64,000 bases of DNA. Source: Flavihumibacter stibioxidans. Lineage in GTDB: Bacteria; Bacteroidota; Bacteroidia; Chitinophagales; Chitinophagaceae. The notes under the pieces were generated by a model that saw only the letters and a list, made by a program, of their open reading frames with translations, was not told the origin of the DNA and ran no database searches. Position numbers and translations under genes: made by a program. This document shows, piece by piece, positions 1-7,182 of the stretch (its first letter is position 1; each line of letters opens with the position of its first letter). Where the stretch lies: assembly GCF_014332695.1 (NCBI RefSeq), contig NZ_MBUA01000001.1, positions 434,001-498,000 of the forward strand, in the 5' to 3' direction.

Positions 1-2
1 AT

Positions 3-212
3 AAGTTCCTGGTGGAAGAATTTGAGGTAGATGCCGACAAGATAACTCCGGATGCCAAATTGAAGGAAACACTGGAACTGGACAGCCTGGATTATATCGA
101 CCTGGCTGTAGTGATAGAACATAACCTGCACTTCAAGGTTAAACCGGAGGATTTTACCCGTCTGGTAACAGTTCAGGATTTTTACAATTTTGCCATGGCG
201 CACACCGATTAA
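3..212 (+). CDS. Acyl carrier protein, 5' end missing
   Basis: This is the C-terminal 69 residues of an acyl carrier protein; the reading frame is open to the left edge, so the start lies outside the window. The motif LDSLDYID carries the serine that receives 4'-phosphopantetheine, through which acyl chains are held during fatty acid or related lipid synthesis. The preceding residues (KFLVEEFEVDADKI) and the acidic helices fit the ACP fold. It may be a specialised ACP rather than the housekeeping AcpP, because the text departs from the usual DSLDTVE. It converges on the DoxX gene, with one base between the two stop codons. Confidence 0.85.
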   Translation, partial: KFLVEEFEVDADKITPDAKLKETLELDSLDYIDLAVVIEHNLHFKVKPEDFTRLVTVQDFYNFAMAHTD

Positions 213-213
213 A

Positions 214-651
214 TCATCGCCCGGTTTTATCATCCGTTTTTATAATCCATTGGCCATCGCCCGCAACCAGGAAATACACCAATAGCAGTAAAACCACTAA
301 GGATACAATCAATTCAGGAAAGGGCCGCCATAGCTCCCTGGAAGAATTGACAAAGAAAATTGCGCCCAGTACAATCGGAATTTGAATGAGACTGGCAATG
401 CGGGTGTATGCACCCAGGACCAACAGGATGCCTCCCAGCAAATGAGCCACAAAAATATAGTGTCCCAATACAACCATTGCAAACTCCGGCATGGGAAGAT
501 TGGCATCCACACGTGCCAGCAATTCGCTCATGTTGTAAACGAACTGCACCCCTTTTATGCAAAGGAAGATTCCCAGTGCTATCCGAATAATGTCCATCCA
601 GCGGGGATGATGCCTGTCACCCCATAATTCAACGCGGTGTAGGAGATTCAT
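214..651 (-). CDS. DoxX family integral membrane protein
   Basis: A 145-residue protein with four hydrophobic stretches (about residues 21-39, 55-82, 84-101 and 113-130), the usual size and topology of the DoxX family. The family sits in the inner membrane; members have been linked to redox or thiol-stress functions, but the precise role here is unknown. The second helix region has the GHYIFVAHLLGG type pattern typical of DoxX. The start is an ATG after a short AT-rich leader. About 108 bases without a gene separate it from the ppsA stop upstream, so it could be read from ppsA or from its own promoter. Confidence 0.8.
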   Translation of the reverse strand: MNLLHRVELWGDRHHPRWMDIIRIALGIFLCIKGVQFVYNMSELLARVDANLPMPEFAMVVLGHYIFVAHLLGGILLVLGAYTRIASLIQIPIVLGAIFFVNSSRELWRPFPELIVSLVVLLLLVYFLVAGDGQWIIKTDDKTGR

Positions 652-759
652 ATAGCTTGCTTTAAGGTGAATAGAAAGAACTCACCTGAATATACGAAAT
701 CTTCCGTACATAACCTGAACTACCTTCAGGGTGGACCCGGGAAATGTCACCCGTTGCTT

Positions 760-3192
760 TCACCCGTCGGGTGCCACCCGTCGGGTCGCACCCGACGGGT
801 GAAGTTTTTCCGCAGCAAGGATGTTTTCAATCCCCTTCAGAACGGCATCGGGGTTGAATGAAATGCTGGAAATGCCCTCTTCCACAAGGAATTGTGCAAA
901 CTCGGGGTAATCACTTGGGGCCTGCCCGCAGAGACCCACCGGCCGGCCGGCCTTCCGGCCCCTGCGGATCATATCAGCGATCATCGCCATCGGAGCAGGA
1001 TTGAGTTCACTGAACAGGTCGCTGATGATAGCCGAATCGCGGTCTATGCCAAGGGTTAGCTGCGTTAGATCATTGGAACCAATTGAAAAGCCATCAAAGA
1101 GTTCAGCAAAGGATTCTGCCATCAGGACATTACTCGGGATCTCGGCCATCATATATATTTCAAGGCTGGGATCCGCCTGCCTGTCGAGGCCATCTTCTTT
1201 CATTACCTGCAGAACCTTTTTGCCTTCCTCAACCGTGCGGCAGAACGGAATCATCACTTTGGTATTGATCAGGCCCATCTCTTCCCGTACTTTTTTTACC
1301 GCCAGGCATTCCAGCCTGAATCCGTCGCGGTACATGGGGTGGTAATATCTCGAAGCCCCCCTGAATCCCAGCATGGGGTTCTCTTCCAGTGGTTCAAAAG
1401 CTGTTCCGCCCAGCAGTCCGGCATATTCGTTGGTCTTGAAATCACTCATTCGCAGGATCACCGGCCTGGGGTAAAATGCTGCAGCAATGGTGGCAATTCC
1501 CTCTGCCAGCTTATCAATAAAATAGGCCGGCTTATCGGTATATCCGCAGGTCAGGTTGGTGATTACCTGTTTCACCGTTTCATCCTTTACTTTATCAAAC
1601 TGGAGGAGTGCCATCGGGTGAATCTTCACCGAGTGGGTAATGATAAATTCCATGCGCATCAATCCCACCCCATTATTCGGATAAAAAGAAAGGGAAAATG
1701 CCTTTTCAGGGTCACCAACGATCAGCATAACCTCTGTTCTTTCCGGCAGACTGAATGTGGAACAATCTATCTCTTTTGCACTGACCGGCAGAATACCATC
1801 ATATATAAACCCGGTCTTACCCTCACAACATGACACTGTTATTTCCTGCCCGTCTTTCAATGCATCGGTAATATTTCCGCATCCGACTACCGCAGGCACA
1901 CCCAACTCACGTGCAACAATAGACGCGTGACTGGTACGGCCACCTTTATTGGTTATTATGGCTGCTGCCTTTTTAAGGATCGGGTCCCAGTCGGGGCTGG
2001 TGAGGTTAGTGACCAGAATTTCCCCGGCAGCCAGCTTATCCGACTGAGCGGGACTATCCAGCAGCCTGACCTTACCGGTAGCCACTGCTGATCCCACCGC
2101 CTGGCCGGAACCCAGCCTGGTTCCTTTTTTTCCAATAGTGTACTCGGTGATCAGGGCATTATTTTTCCTGCTCTGGACAGTTTCTGGCCTTGCCTGCAGG
2201 ATATACAACAGCCCGTCATTGCCATCTTTGGCCCATTCGATATCCATTGGCCTGCCATAAAGGTCCTCAATATTCAGGCACCAATTACCCAGCTCATTGA
2301 TCTCCTCATTGGTCAGTACAAATTTCCTCCGCAGGTCTGATGGCGTTTTTCGGTTAGTGGTGGATGTTACCCCTTCGGCGTTTTTTTCATACACCATCAT
2401 CCATTCCTTATCACCCATTCTTCTTTGCAGAATAGCATTCTTCCCCTGCCGAAGCGTGGGTTTAAAGAGGAGAAATTCATCGGGGTTGACTATACCCTGC
2501 ACAATGTTTTCACCAAGTCCCCATACACCGCTCAGGTGAATCAGGTCGCGGAAACCTGATTCAGGTTCCAGAGTAAAGGCAACACCTGAAGAGGCAAGAT
2601 CGGCGTGAACCATTTTTTGTACTCCGGCACTAAGGGCCACCTGTGAATGCGGAAAGGAATTGTACTCGCGGTATTTGATCGCACGGTCTGTGTACATAGA
2701 TGCAAAGCAGTTTTGCACGGCTTCAACCACCGCATTTTCGCCGCTGATATGAAGGTAGGATTCATGCTGCCCGGCGAAACTCGCTTCGGGCAGGTCTTCC
2801 GCCGTTGCACTACTACGGACCGCCACTTCCCTTGCACCTTCCCCAACCAGTTCACTGTAGGCTGAACGAATCTGGTCGGCCAGGTCTCGCGGCATTTTGG
2901 CACTATGAAACAATTCCCTGATGGCGGCACCTGTTTCCACCAGGTTGGAATAAGATGGTCTTTCCAGTTTTTCCAGCAGGGCAGAAATCGGTTCTTCAAG
3001 ACCGTTAGTTGACAAAAAATACCTGAAAGCCGCTGCCGTGGTTGCAAATCCATCCGGAATTCGAATATTGACATTCGTAAGGCTGCGAATCATTTCACCA
3101 AGTGAAGCGTTTTTACCGCCAACTTTCCCCAAATCCGTGCGACTGATCTGCCTGAAAGGAAGGATAAAGTTTTCCATTTCCCTGTTTTTCAC
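760..3192 (-). CDS. ppsA: Phosphoenolpyruvate synthase (pyruvate, water dikinase)
   Basis: Converts pyruvate, ATP and water to PEP, AMP and phosphate, the entry step of gluconeogenesis from C3 acids. It has the three expected parts: an N-terminal nucleotide-binding domain (residues 1-340, with RSSATAEDLPEASFAGQ near 126-142), the mobile phosphohistidine domain (GGRTSHAS, His422) and a C-terminal PEP/pyruvate barrel with SIGSNDLTQLTLGIDRDS and the LCGQAPSD cysteine loop. At 810 residues it is slightly longer than E. coli PpsA (792). The extra length includes a foreign tail: the last 13 codons (HPSGATRRVAPDG) and the TGA stop are made by a palindromic repeat at 761-801. A start at the sixth codon (MENFILPF) is also possible. 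Confidence 0.95.
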   Translation of the reverse strand: MKNREMENFILPFRQISRTDLGKVGGKNASLGEMIRSLTNVNIRIPDGFATTAAAFRYFLSTNGLEEPISALLEKLERPSYSNLVETGAAIRELFHSAKMPRDLADQIRSAYSELVGEGAREVAVRSSATAEDLPEASFAGQHESYLHISGENAVVEAVQNCFASMYTDRAIKYREYNSFPHSQVALSAGVQKMVHADLASSGVAFTLEPESGFRDLIHLSGVWGLGENIVQGIVNPDEFLLFKPTLRQGKNAILQRRMGDKEWMMVYEKNAEGVTSTTNRKTPSDLRRKFVLTNEEINELGNWCLNIEDLYGRPMDIEWAKDGNDGLLYILQARPETVQSRKNNALITEYTIGKKGTRLGSGQAVGSAVATGKVRLLDSPAQSDKLAAGEILVTNLTSPDWDPILKKAAAIITNKGGRTSHASIVARELGVPAVVGCGNITDALKDGQEITVSCCEGKTGFIYDGILPVSAKEIDCSTFSLPERTEVMLIVGDPEKAFSLSFYPNNGVGLMRMEFIITHSVKIHPMALLQFDKVKDETVKQVITNLTCGYTDKPAYFIDKLAEGIATIAAAFYPRPVILRMSDFKTNEYAGLLGGTAFEPLEENPMLGFRGASRYYHPMYRDGFRLECLAVKKVREEMGLINTKVMIPFCRTVEEGKKVLQVMKEDGLDRQADPSLEIYMMAEIPSNVLMAESFAELFDGFSIGSNDLTQLTLGIDRDSAIISDLFSELNPAPMAMIADMIRRGRKAGRPVGLCGQAPSDYPEFAQFLVEEGISSISFNPDAVLKGIENILAAEKLHPSGATRRVAPDG
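761..801. repeat. GC-rich palindromic repeat, three 13-mers, family A
   Basis: Three near-identical 13-mers stand in a row: CACCCGTCGGGTG (761-773), CACCCGTCGGGTC (775-787) and the inverted CACCCGACGGGTG (789-801). Each 13-mer is itself nearly palindromic, and the second and third form a hairpin. The same element occurs at 27901-27939 and 41666-41696. Here it forms the 3' end of ppsA and provides its stop codon. Its structure resembles REP-type intergenic repeats. Confidence 0.9.
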
Positions 3193-3387
3193 AATTTAAC
3201 GCATCCTGTGAACAGGTCAACTGAGTGCAGTCAGGATAAAATATGAGTAAGCTCACACCAGAAAAAACCGCCTTCATCCCTGAAAAAACACAATTCATCC
3301 TAAAAGCATATGCAGCACCTGGGAGCTTACCTAACTTGCGCCTGAATTAAACCTTATAAGTCAACCTAAAAAACAGCAAGGAACATT

Positions 3388-3984
3388 ATGAAAAAAATCA
3401 TGCTGACAGCAGCCGGATTGACCGTGGTAATGGCAATTGCCCTGGTAGCGTGCAAGGAAGCACCTGCCAATGAAAAAACCACCGTTGAAACCGCTGCTGT
3501 ACCATCCAAAGAAGATATGATCAAAAGAGGTGAGTACCTGGTGAATACCATCGGGTGCGATGATTGTCATACACCGAAAAAATTCGGACCACAGGGGCCT
3601 GCTCCTGATATGGAAAACCGTTTCGCCGGCCACCTTTCCACCAGGCCTGCCATGCAGGTTGTGGAAGAAGCTATGAAAAAAGGATGGGTATTGATGGGCC
3701 CGGAACTGACCATGGCAGTTGGTCCCTGGGGCACTTCCTATGCAGCCAATATCAGTTCTGATTCCACCGGCATTGGTAACTGGACAGAAGAACAATTTTT
3801 CAAGGCAATGAGGGAAGGTAAATACAAGGGACTTGACAACAGCAGGCCTTTGTTGCCGCCGATGCCCTGGTTCAATTTTGCCAAATTGAATGATGAAGAC
3901 ATGAAGGCCATGTTCGCTTTCCTGAAATCAACCAAGCCGGTTAACAACGTAGTACCGGCACCAAAAGCACCTGGTGTTTTATAA
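3388..3984 (+). CDS. c-type cytochrome lipoprotein
   Basis: A 198-residue exported electron carrier. The N-terminus is a lipoprotein signal with the lipobox LVAC (Cys22). A single heme-binding motif CDDCH lies at residues 57-61. A candidate distal Met is in LPPMPW, in the second half. The sequence after the heme site (ANISSDSTGIGNWTEEQF) matches the usual second half of this class of monoheme or diheme cytochromes. It is probably anchored in the periplasm or outer membrane. Partner oxidase or dehydrogenase genes are not adjacent. It is transcribed divergently from ppsA across a 195-base gap and is followed by a clear terminator. Confidence 0.88.
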   Translation: MKKIMLTAAGLTVVMAIALVACKEAPANEKTTVETAAVPSKEDMIKRGEYLVNTIGCDDCHTPKKFGPQGPAPDMENRFAGHLSTRPAMQVVEEAMKKGWVLMGPELTMAVGPWGTSYAANISSDSTGIGNWTEEQFFKAMREGKYKGLDNSRPLLPPMPWFNFAKLNDEDMKAMFAFLKSTKPVNNVVPAPKAPGVL

Positions 3985-4010
3985 GTAATCCATTTGTCTT
4001 ATTGTATCTG

Positions 4011-4036
4011 AAAGCCCCTTAACCGGGGCTTTTTTC
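4011..4036 (+). terminator. Intrinsic terminator after cytochrome c gene
   Basis: AAAGCCCC, a short TTAA-containing loop and GGGGCTTTTTT form a GC-rich stem followed by a T run, 27 bases after the cytochrome stop. The neighbouring gene converges from the right, and the A run on its side may let the hairpin serve both directions. Confidence 0.85.
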
Positions 4037-4079
4037 AATTGCTGCCATGTTGTTTTTATCAGGCAGCCCTAAACAATTT

Positions 4080-4766
4080 TCAGGCAACCATCAGCTTGTT
4101 TTGCAGACCATTCTGAACATTGCTCCAGCGAAGCAGGGGAATTTTAGCAGATATTCGTTCCACCAGTAATTCATACACCGGTACCGGAAGGGTGCCCCTC
4201 ACTGACAGGAGCCATTTTGCGATCTCCTCATCAGACATATCCTTCATCATCCATTCACTGCTGGAAAGCCATTCGGACATGGTTTGCCTTCCTTCAACCT
4301 GCAGTTGTAAACGTCTTAATGCGTCGTCGGAATAATAGGCCCACAGCAAAGGATTCAATTGATCTTCCTGCGCCTGCATACCTGCAATGACATACTCCGC
4401 AAACCGCCTGAAACCATTCATCAGCAAACCGGGTGCAAACCTTATGGCCCGCCTGGAACCGGCTTCTTTTTCAAACAGGTCCATCCTGCGCAACAAACGC
4501 ATTGCGGGCGAACGGAAACCTTCCTCAACTGATGCGAAACCAGCATTTACTTCTTTATTGAACACCAGAATGGCCGGAACAATGTACCGGCATTCTTCTT
4601 CAGCCTGCCGCTGGCAGGCGAGCACCAACTCCATTACCTGGTCGAAAGTGCCCTGTACCTGCTGCGCACAACTGAAATCTGTAAACTGGATTTGCAGGCT
4701 TGTATCCAGCAATAGTGACCTGAGTGCACTATGTGATGTTTGGAATATATTGAACCTGCGCATCAT
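4080..4766 (-). CDS. Hemerythrin-like four-helix protein with degenerate iron ligands
   Basis: A 228-residue protein whose N-terminal 150 residues follow the hemerythrin-domain proteins of Chitinophagaceae. It keeps FNIFxxxHxALR (His12), then EEECRYIVPAI where the family has a His-rich HxHHED segment, EEGF where it has an EH motif, and AGMQAQEDQLNPLLW where it has HMxxEExxLxxxLW. The C-terminal half (EWMMKDMSDEEIAKWLLSVRG) is also family-typical. Most of the His that bind the di-iron site are therefore missing, and oxygen or iron binding is doubtful. It is the last gene of a minus-strand cluster, 10 bases after the lipoprotein gene. The assignment rests on remembered family patterns. Confidence 0.65.
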   Translation of the reverse strand: MMRRFNIFQTSHSALRSLLLDTSLQIQFTDFSCAQQVQGTFDQVMELVLACQRQAEEECRYIVPAILVFNKEVNAGFASVEEGFRSPAMRLLRRMDLFEKEAGSRRAIRFAPGLLMNGFRRFAEYVIAGMQAQEDQLNPLLWAYYSDDALRRLQLQVEGRQTMSEWLSSSEWMMKDMSDEEIAKWLLSVRGTLPVPVYELLVERISAKIPLLRWSNVQNGLQNKLMVA

Positions 4767-4776
4767 GGAAAGTTTA

Positions 4777-5562
4777 TTAGTTTGCTTTTTGCCTGTAGAT
4801 GAAGTCTTCCAGGGTTACTTCCGTTGCATGAGCGGTATGCCTGATTCGCATTTTCGTCGGATAATAACCGGATTCCTGGAATTTAGCCGGCTGGGGAATA
4901 GCCCTTTCATAGGCAGGCTGGCTTTCAATGAACTGCCTGGTAACCATTGGCTCCATAAAATTTACCTTACCGTTATATGAACCATATATGAATGTCTGCG
5001 TAAAAGTTGCTCCGCCCAATTCGGGAGAAGTCGCATCCAGCCAGTGTTTGCCCATTTGAGGCACACCACCGCCCGGGTCAAAATAATTAACGGGGAAAAA
5101 CTCAGCAGCCGGTTTTGCATCGAAGCCGGCCGGATTCACTTCGTATGGCGGGATGGCCAGCCTGTCGGGCTCATTCATCAGGTAATAATGAAAATCAAAA
5201 TGGGGCAGTGTATACACATTGGCTGGTTCATGTCCTGCCGGGTTCCAGTCAAGACCAATATGTTTGAAGACAGTTGTAGCCAGCGCCTTTTCATGCAGTT
5301 TAAGTGTTACACTGTTCGCATGATCATGACTTCCGTCTCCGCCCACAGGTAAACTTTCCCATGCAGCTTTGTCAATGGTGATTCCCAGTTTTTCGGGTTT
5401 GCCCTGGTTTGAAATCTGGACCCAGGAAAATGCTTTCCCATCATGAAAGGCAGATTCGGGTCCCTTAAAAATTCCTGCAACCTGCTGGTCATCATTTTTA
5501 TCACATGATGCCATGCTTAAAACTGCTCCTGCGAGCACTGCTAATTTGAACATTCTTTTCAT
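4777..5562 (-). CDS. Lipoprotein, DUF5602-like (TTHB210-like), function unknown
   Basis: A 261-residue secreted protein with a lipoprotein signal (LSMASC, Cys20). The body contains a His-rich strand (LPHFDFHYYLMNEPDR, about residues 119-134), a DPGGGVPQMGKHW segment and TFIYGSYNGKVNFMEPMVT. These resemble the DUF5602 family, whose named member is Thermus TTHB210; no biochemical role is established. It lies 45 bases downstream of the glycosyltransferase gene and 10 bases upstream of the hemerythrin-like gene on the same strand, so the three are probably co-transcribed. The family name is tentative; the lipoprotein call is firm. Confidence 0.6.
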   Translation of the reverse strand: MKRMFKLAVLAGAVLSMASCDKNDDQQVAGIFKGPESAFHDGKAFSWVQISNQGKPEKLGITIDKAAWESLPVGGDGSHDHANSVTLKLHEKALATTVFKHIGLDWNPAGHEPANVYTLPHFDFHYYLMNEPDRLAIPPYEVNPAGFDAKPAAEFFPVNYFDPGGGVPQMGKHWLDATSPELGGATFTQTFIYGSYNGKVNFMEPMVTRQFIESQPAYERAIPQPAKFQESGYYPTKMRIRHTAHATEVTLEDFIYRQKAN

Positions 5563-5607
5563 AACGATTGATTTAATTTGCCCCTTTCGGGATATTTGAA
5601 AAAAAAC

Positions 5608-6948
5608 TTAATAGACGGGGGAGTCGGCCACCACAAAAGGTTTTCGGCTGGCCATGATCATCAGTTCATTTATATAGCCTTCTGCCATTGTAAGGGGATT
5701 GTATTGCCTGAACTCCATTGAAAGTTGCTGAACATTCCTGCGATAGGAACCGTCAGCAAAAACCTGCTGCACGGCCTTTTTCAATTGATCCGGATTCGGC
5801 TTTTCCGTTCGCAGGTTAATGCCCAGCCTGAAATAGCCGATCCTTGCGTTGATTTCGTTTTTGCCTTCATGGATACCGGCAACAACCATGGGTAACTGGT
5901 TTTCAATGGCCAGCAAAACACCTCCGTATCCTCCGTTGGTGATGTAAACATCCGCGTATGGCATCACCTCCGAAAAAGGTATCCTGTCCTCAATGATGAA
6001 ATTTGGCTGATTAAAACGCCAGCGCAGTTCTGCCGTTCCTGCCCCGCCGGTGGTTACCACAACCAGGTAATTGCTGTTTTTGAATGCCTCCAGGGTCGGT
6101 ATCAGCAATTTTCCCGAATCCTTTTCAACAGTGCCCTGGGTTACCAGAATCACCCTTTCATATTTATTCAGGCGCTCATCAAACCATGGTTTAGCTTTCT
6201 GTTTCCCTTCATATGGAAACAGCGGACCGATATACCGGATATTTTCGCTGAGATCAGTTCTGTCATACTCAAATCCAGGTGAACCACTTTGCAGTAATAA
6301 GGTTGATTTCTTTATCGCCAGGTCAAAAATATTCTCGCCATTATGCGGTATACAATGCCTGTCCAGTACCTCGTGTAAAATCCTGATCGACTTCCTGAAC
6401 ATTATCTTATCTGCCACCCAGCGCAAGCCGGCATGCACCAATTTCCCCGCGATCGTTTTGGCAGGATGTAATGCCAACCCGACCGGTGCCAGGTCCCTGG
6501 AATTTTCAATCAATGGCACCACTCCCACAGCCAACACCGGAATCTTCATTTTTTCCGCAACAAATGGATTCCCAAAAAAGAAACAATCGGCAACCAGGAG
6601 GTCAAAGGGAAATTGTTCGTGGATATCAAGCAGATCGAAATAATATTCCTCACCCCTCTTAATAAAGAGATGCTCCATATCAAAATTCAGCTTGCCGATC
6701 TTGCTCTTTATTCGCTGACGCTCCGGAAATATTTCAGTGAAATTTTCGGTATTCAGTTCCATTGCACGTTGAAAGGGATAATGCTGAATCCCAAGTTTAC
6801 TGATCTTGTTGGCATAATAGGAAGAACTATACCATCTTACATCATATCCCTGGGACTTCAGGTGAACTGCCAACCCCGTGAGCGGGTTGAAATGCCCGTC
6901 ACCCGGCACATTGGCGAACAGGATCTTCCTTGAATAATTATTATTCAT
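5608..6948 (-). CDS. Glycosyltransferase, GT1/MGT (UGT-like) family
   Basis: A 446-residue GT-B fold glycosyltransferase. The N-terminal acceptor domain opens with ILFANVPGDGHFNPLTGLA, the GHxxP type start of macrolide and steroid glycosyltransferases. The C-terminal donor domain contains VTQGTVEKD and the nucleotide-sugar binding region ADVYITNGGYGGVLLAI...PMVVAGIHEGKNEIN. The usual catalytic-site HGG is written NGG. It probably transfers a sugar from a UDP- or TDP-sugar to a small hydrophobic acceptor in the cytoplasm; the acceptor cannot be read from the sequence. It is the first gene of a three-gene minus-strand cluster and is divergent from the propeller sensor at 7183. Confidence 0.85.
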   Translation of the reverse strand: MNNNYSRKILFANVPGDGHFNPLTGLAVHLKSQGYDVRWYSSSYYANKISKLGIQHYPFQRAMELNTENFTEIFPERQRIKSKIGKLNFDMEHLFIKRGEEYYFDLLDIHEQFPFDLLVADCFFFGNPFVAEKMKIPVLAVGVVPLIENSRDLAPVGLALHPAKTIAGKLVHAGLRWVADKIMFRKSIRILHEVLDRHCIPHNGENIFDLAIKKSTLLLQSGSPGFEYDRTDLSENIRYIGPLFPYEGKQKAKPWFDERLNKYERVILVTQGTVEKDSGKLLIPTLEAFKNSNYLVVVTTGGAGTAELRWRFNQPNFIIEDRIPFSEVMPYADVYITNGGYGGVLLAIENQLPMVVAGIHEGKNEINARIGYFRLGINLRTEKPNPDQLKKAVQQVFADGSYRRNVQQLSMEFRQYNPLTMAEGYINELMIMASRKPFVVADSPVY

Positions 6949-7044
6949 TGCTTCAATTGATAAGGTTTAAAATGCGGTAGCAATATTACTGCGGTAAGCA
7001 GGGAAGAACCAGCAGTTCATAGATGAACGGTTAAAAACACGTAT

Positions 7045-7097
7045 TCAATTGTATAGGTGTTTCCCCGGATACAATTGATACAGCTTTTTATACAATT
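7045..7097. promoter_or_regulatory. Three ATACAATT boxes, candidate operator
   Basis: In the 234-base gap between the divergent glycosyltransferase and sensor genes, AATTGTAT (7047-7054, inverted), ATACAATT (7069-7076) and ATACAATT (7090-7097) occur with start-to-start spacing of 22 and 21 bases, two helical turns. The first two form a perfect 10-bp inverted repeat (TCAATTGTAT / ATACAATTGA). This arrangement suggests binding of a dimeric or multimeric regulator. The regulator is unknown. Confidence 0.4.
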
Positions 7098-7154
7098 CAT
7101 CGGCATATCTGATTAAAGCGGGTACTGCATCTGTCTAATAGCCGGACAGTTATT

Positions 7155-7162
7155 TATATTTG
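7155..7162 (+). promoter_or_regulatory. Bacteroidota -7 box of the propeller sensor gene
   Basis: TATATTTG matches the TAnnTTTG -7 consensus of the Bacteroidota housekeeping sigma factor and lies 20 bases before the TTG start of the sensor gene. No clear TTTG at -33 is seen. Confidence 0.5.
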
Positions 7163-7182
7163 AATTACACCCCAATATTGAT

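Noticed and set aside
3113-3298. 61-codon minus-strand frame upstream of ppsA
   Set aside because: It overlaps the ppsA start in another frame and lacks any recognisable feature.
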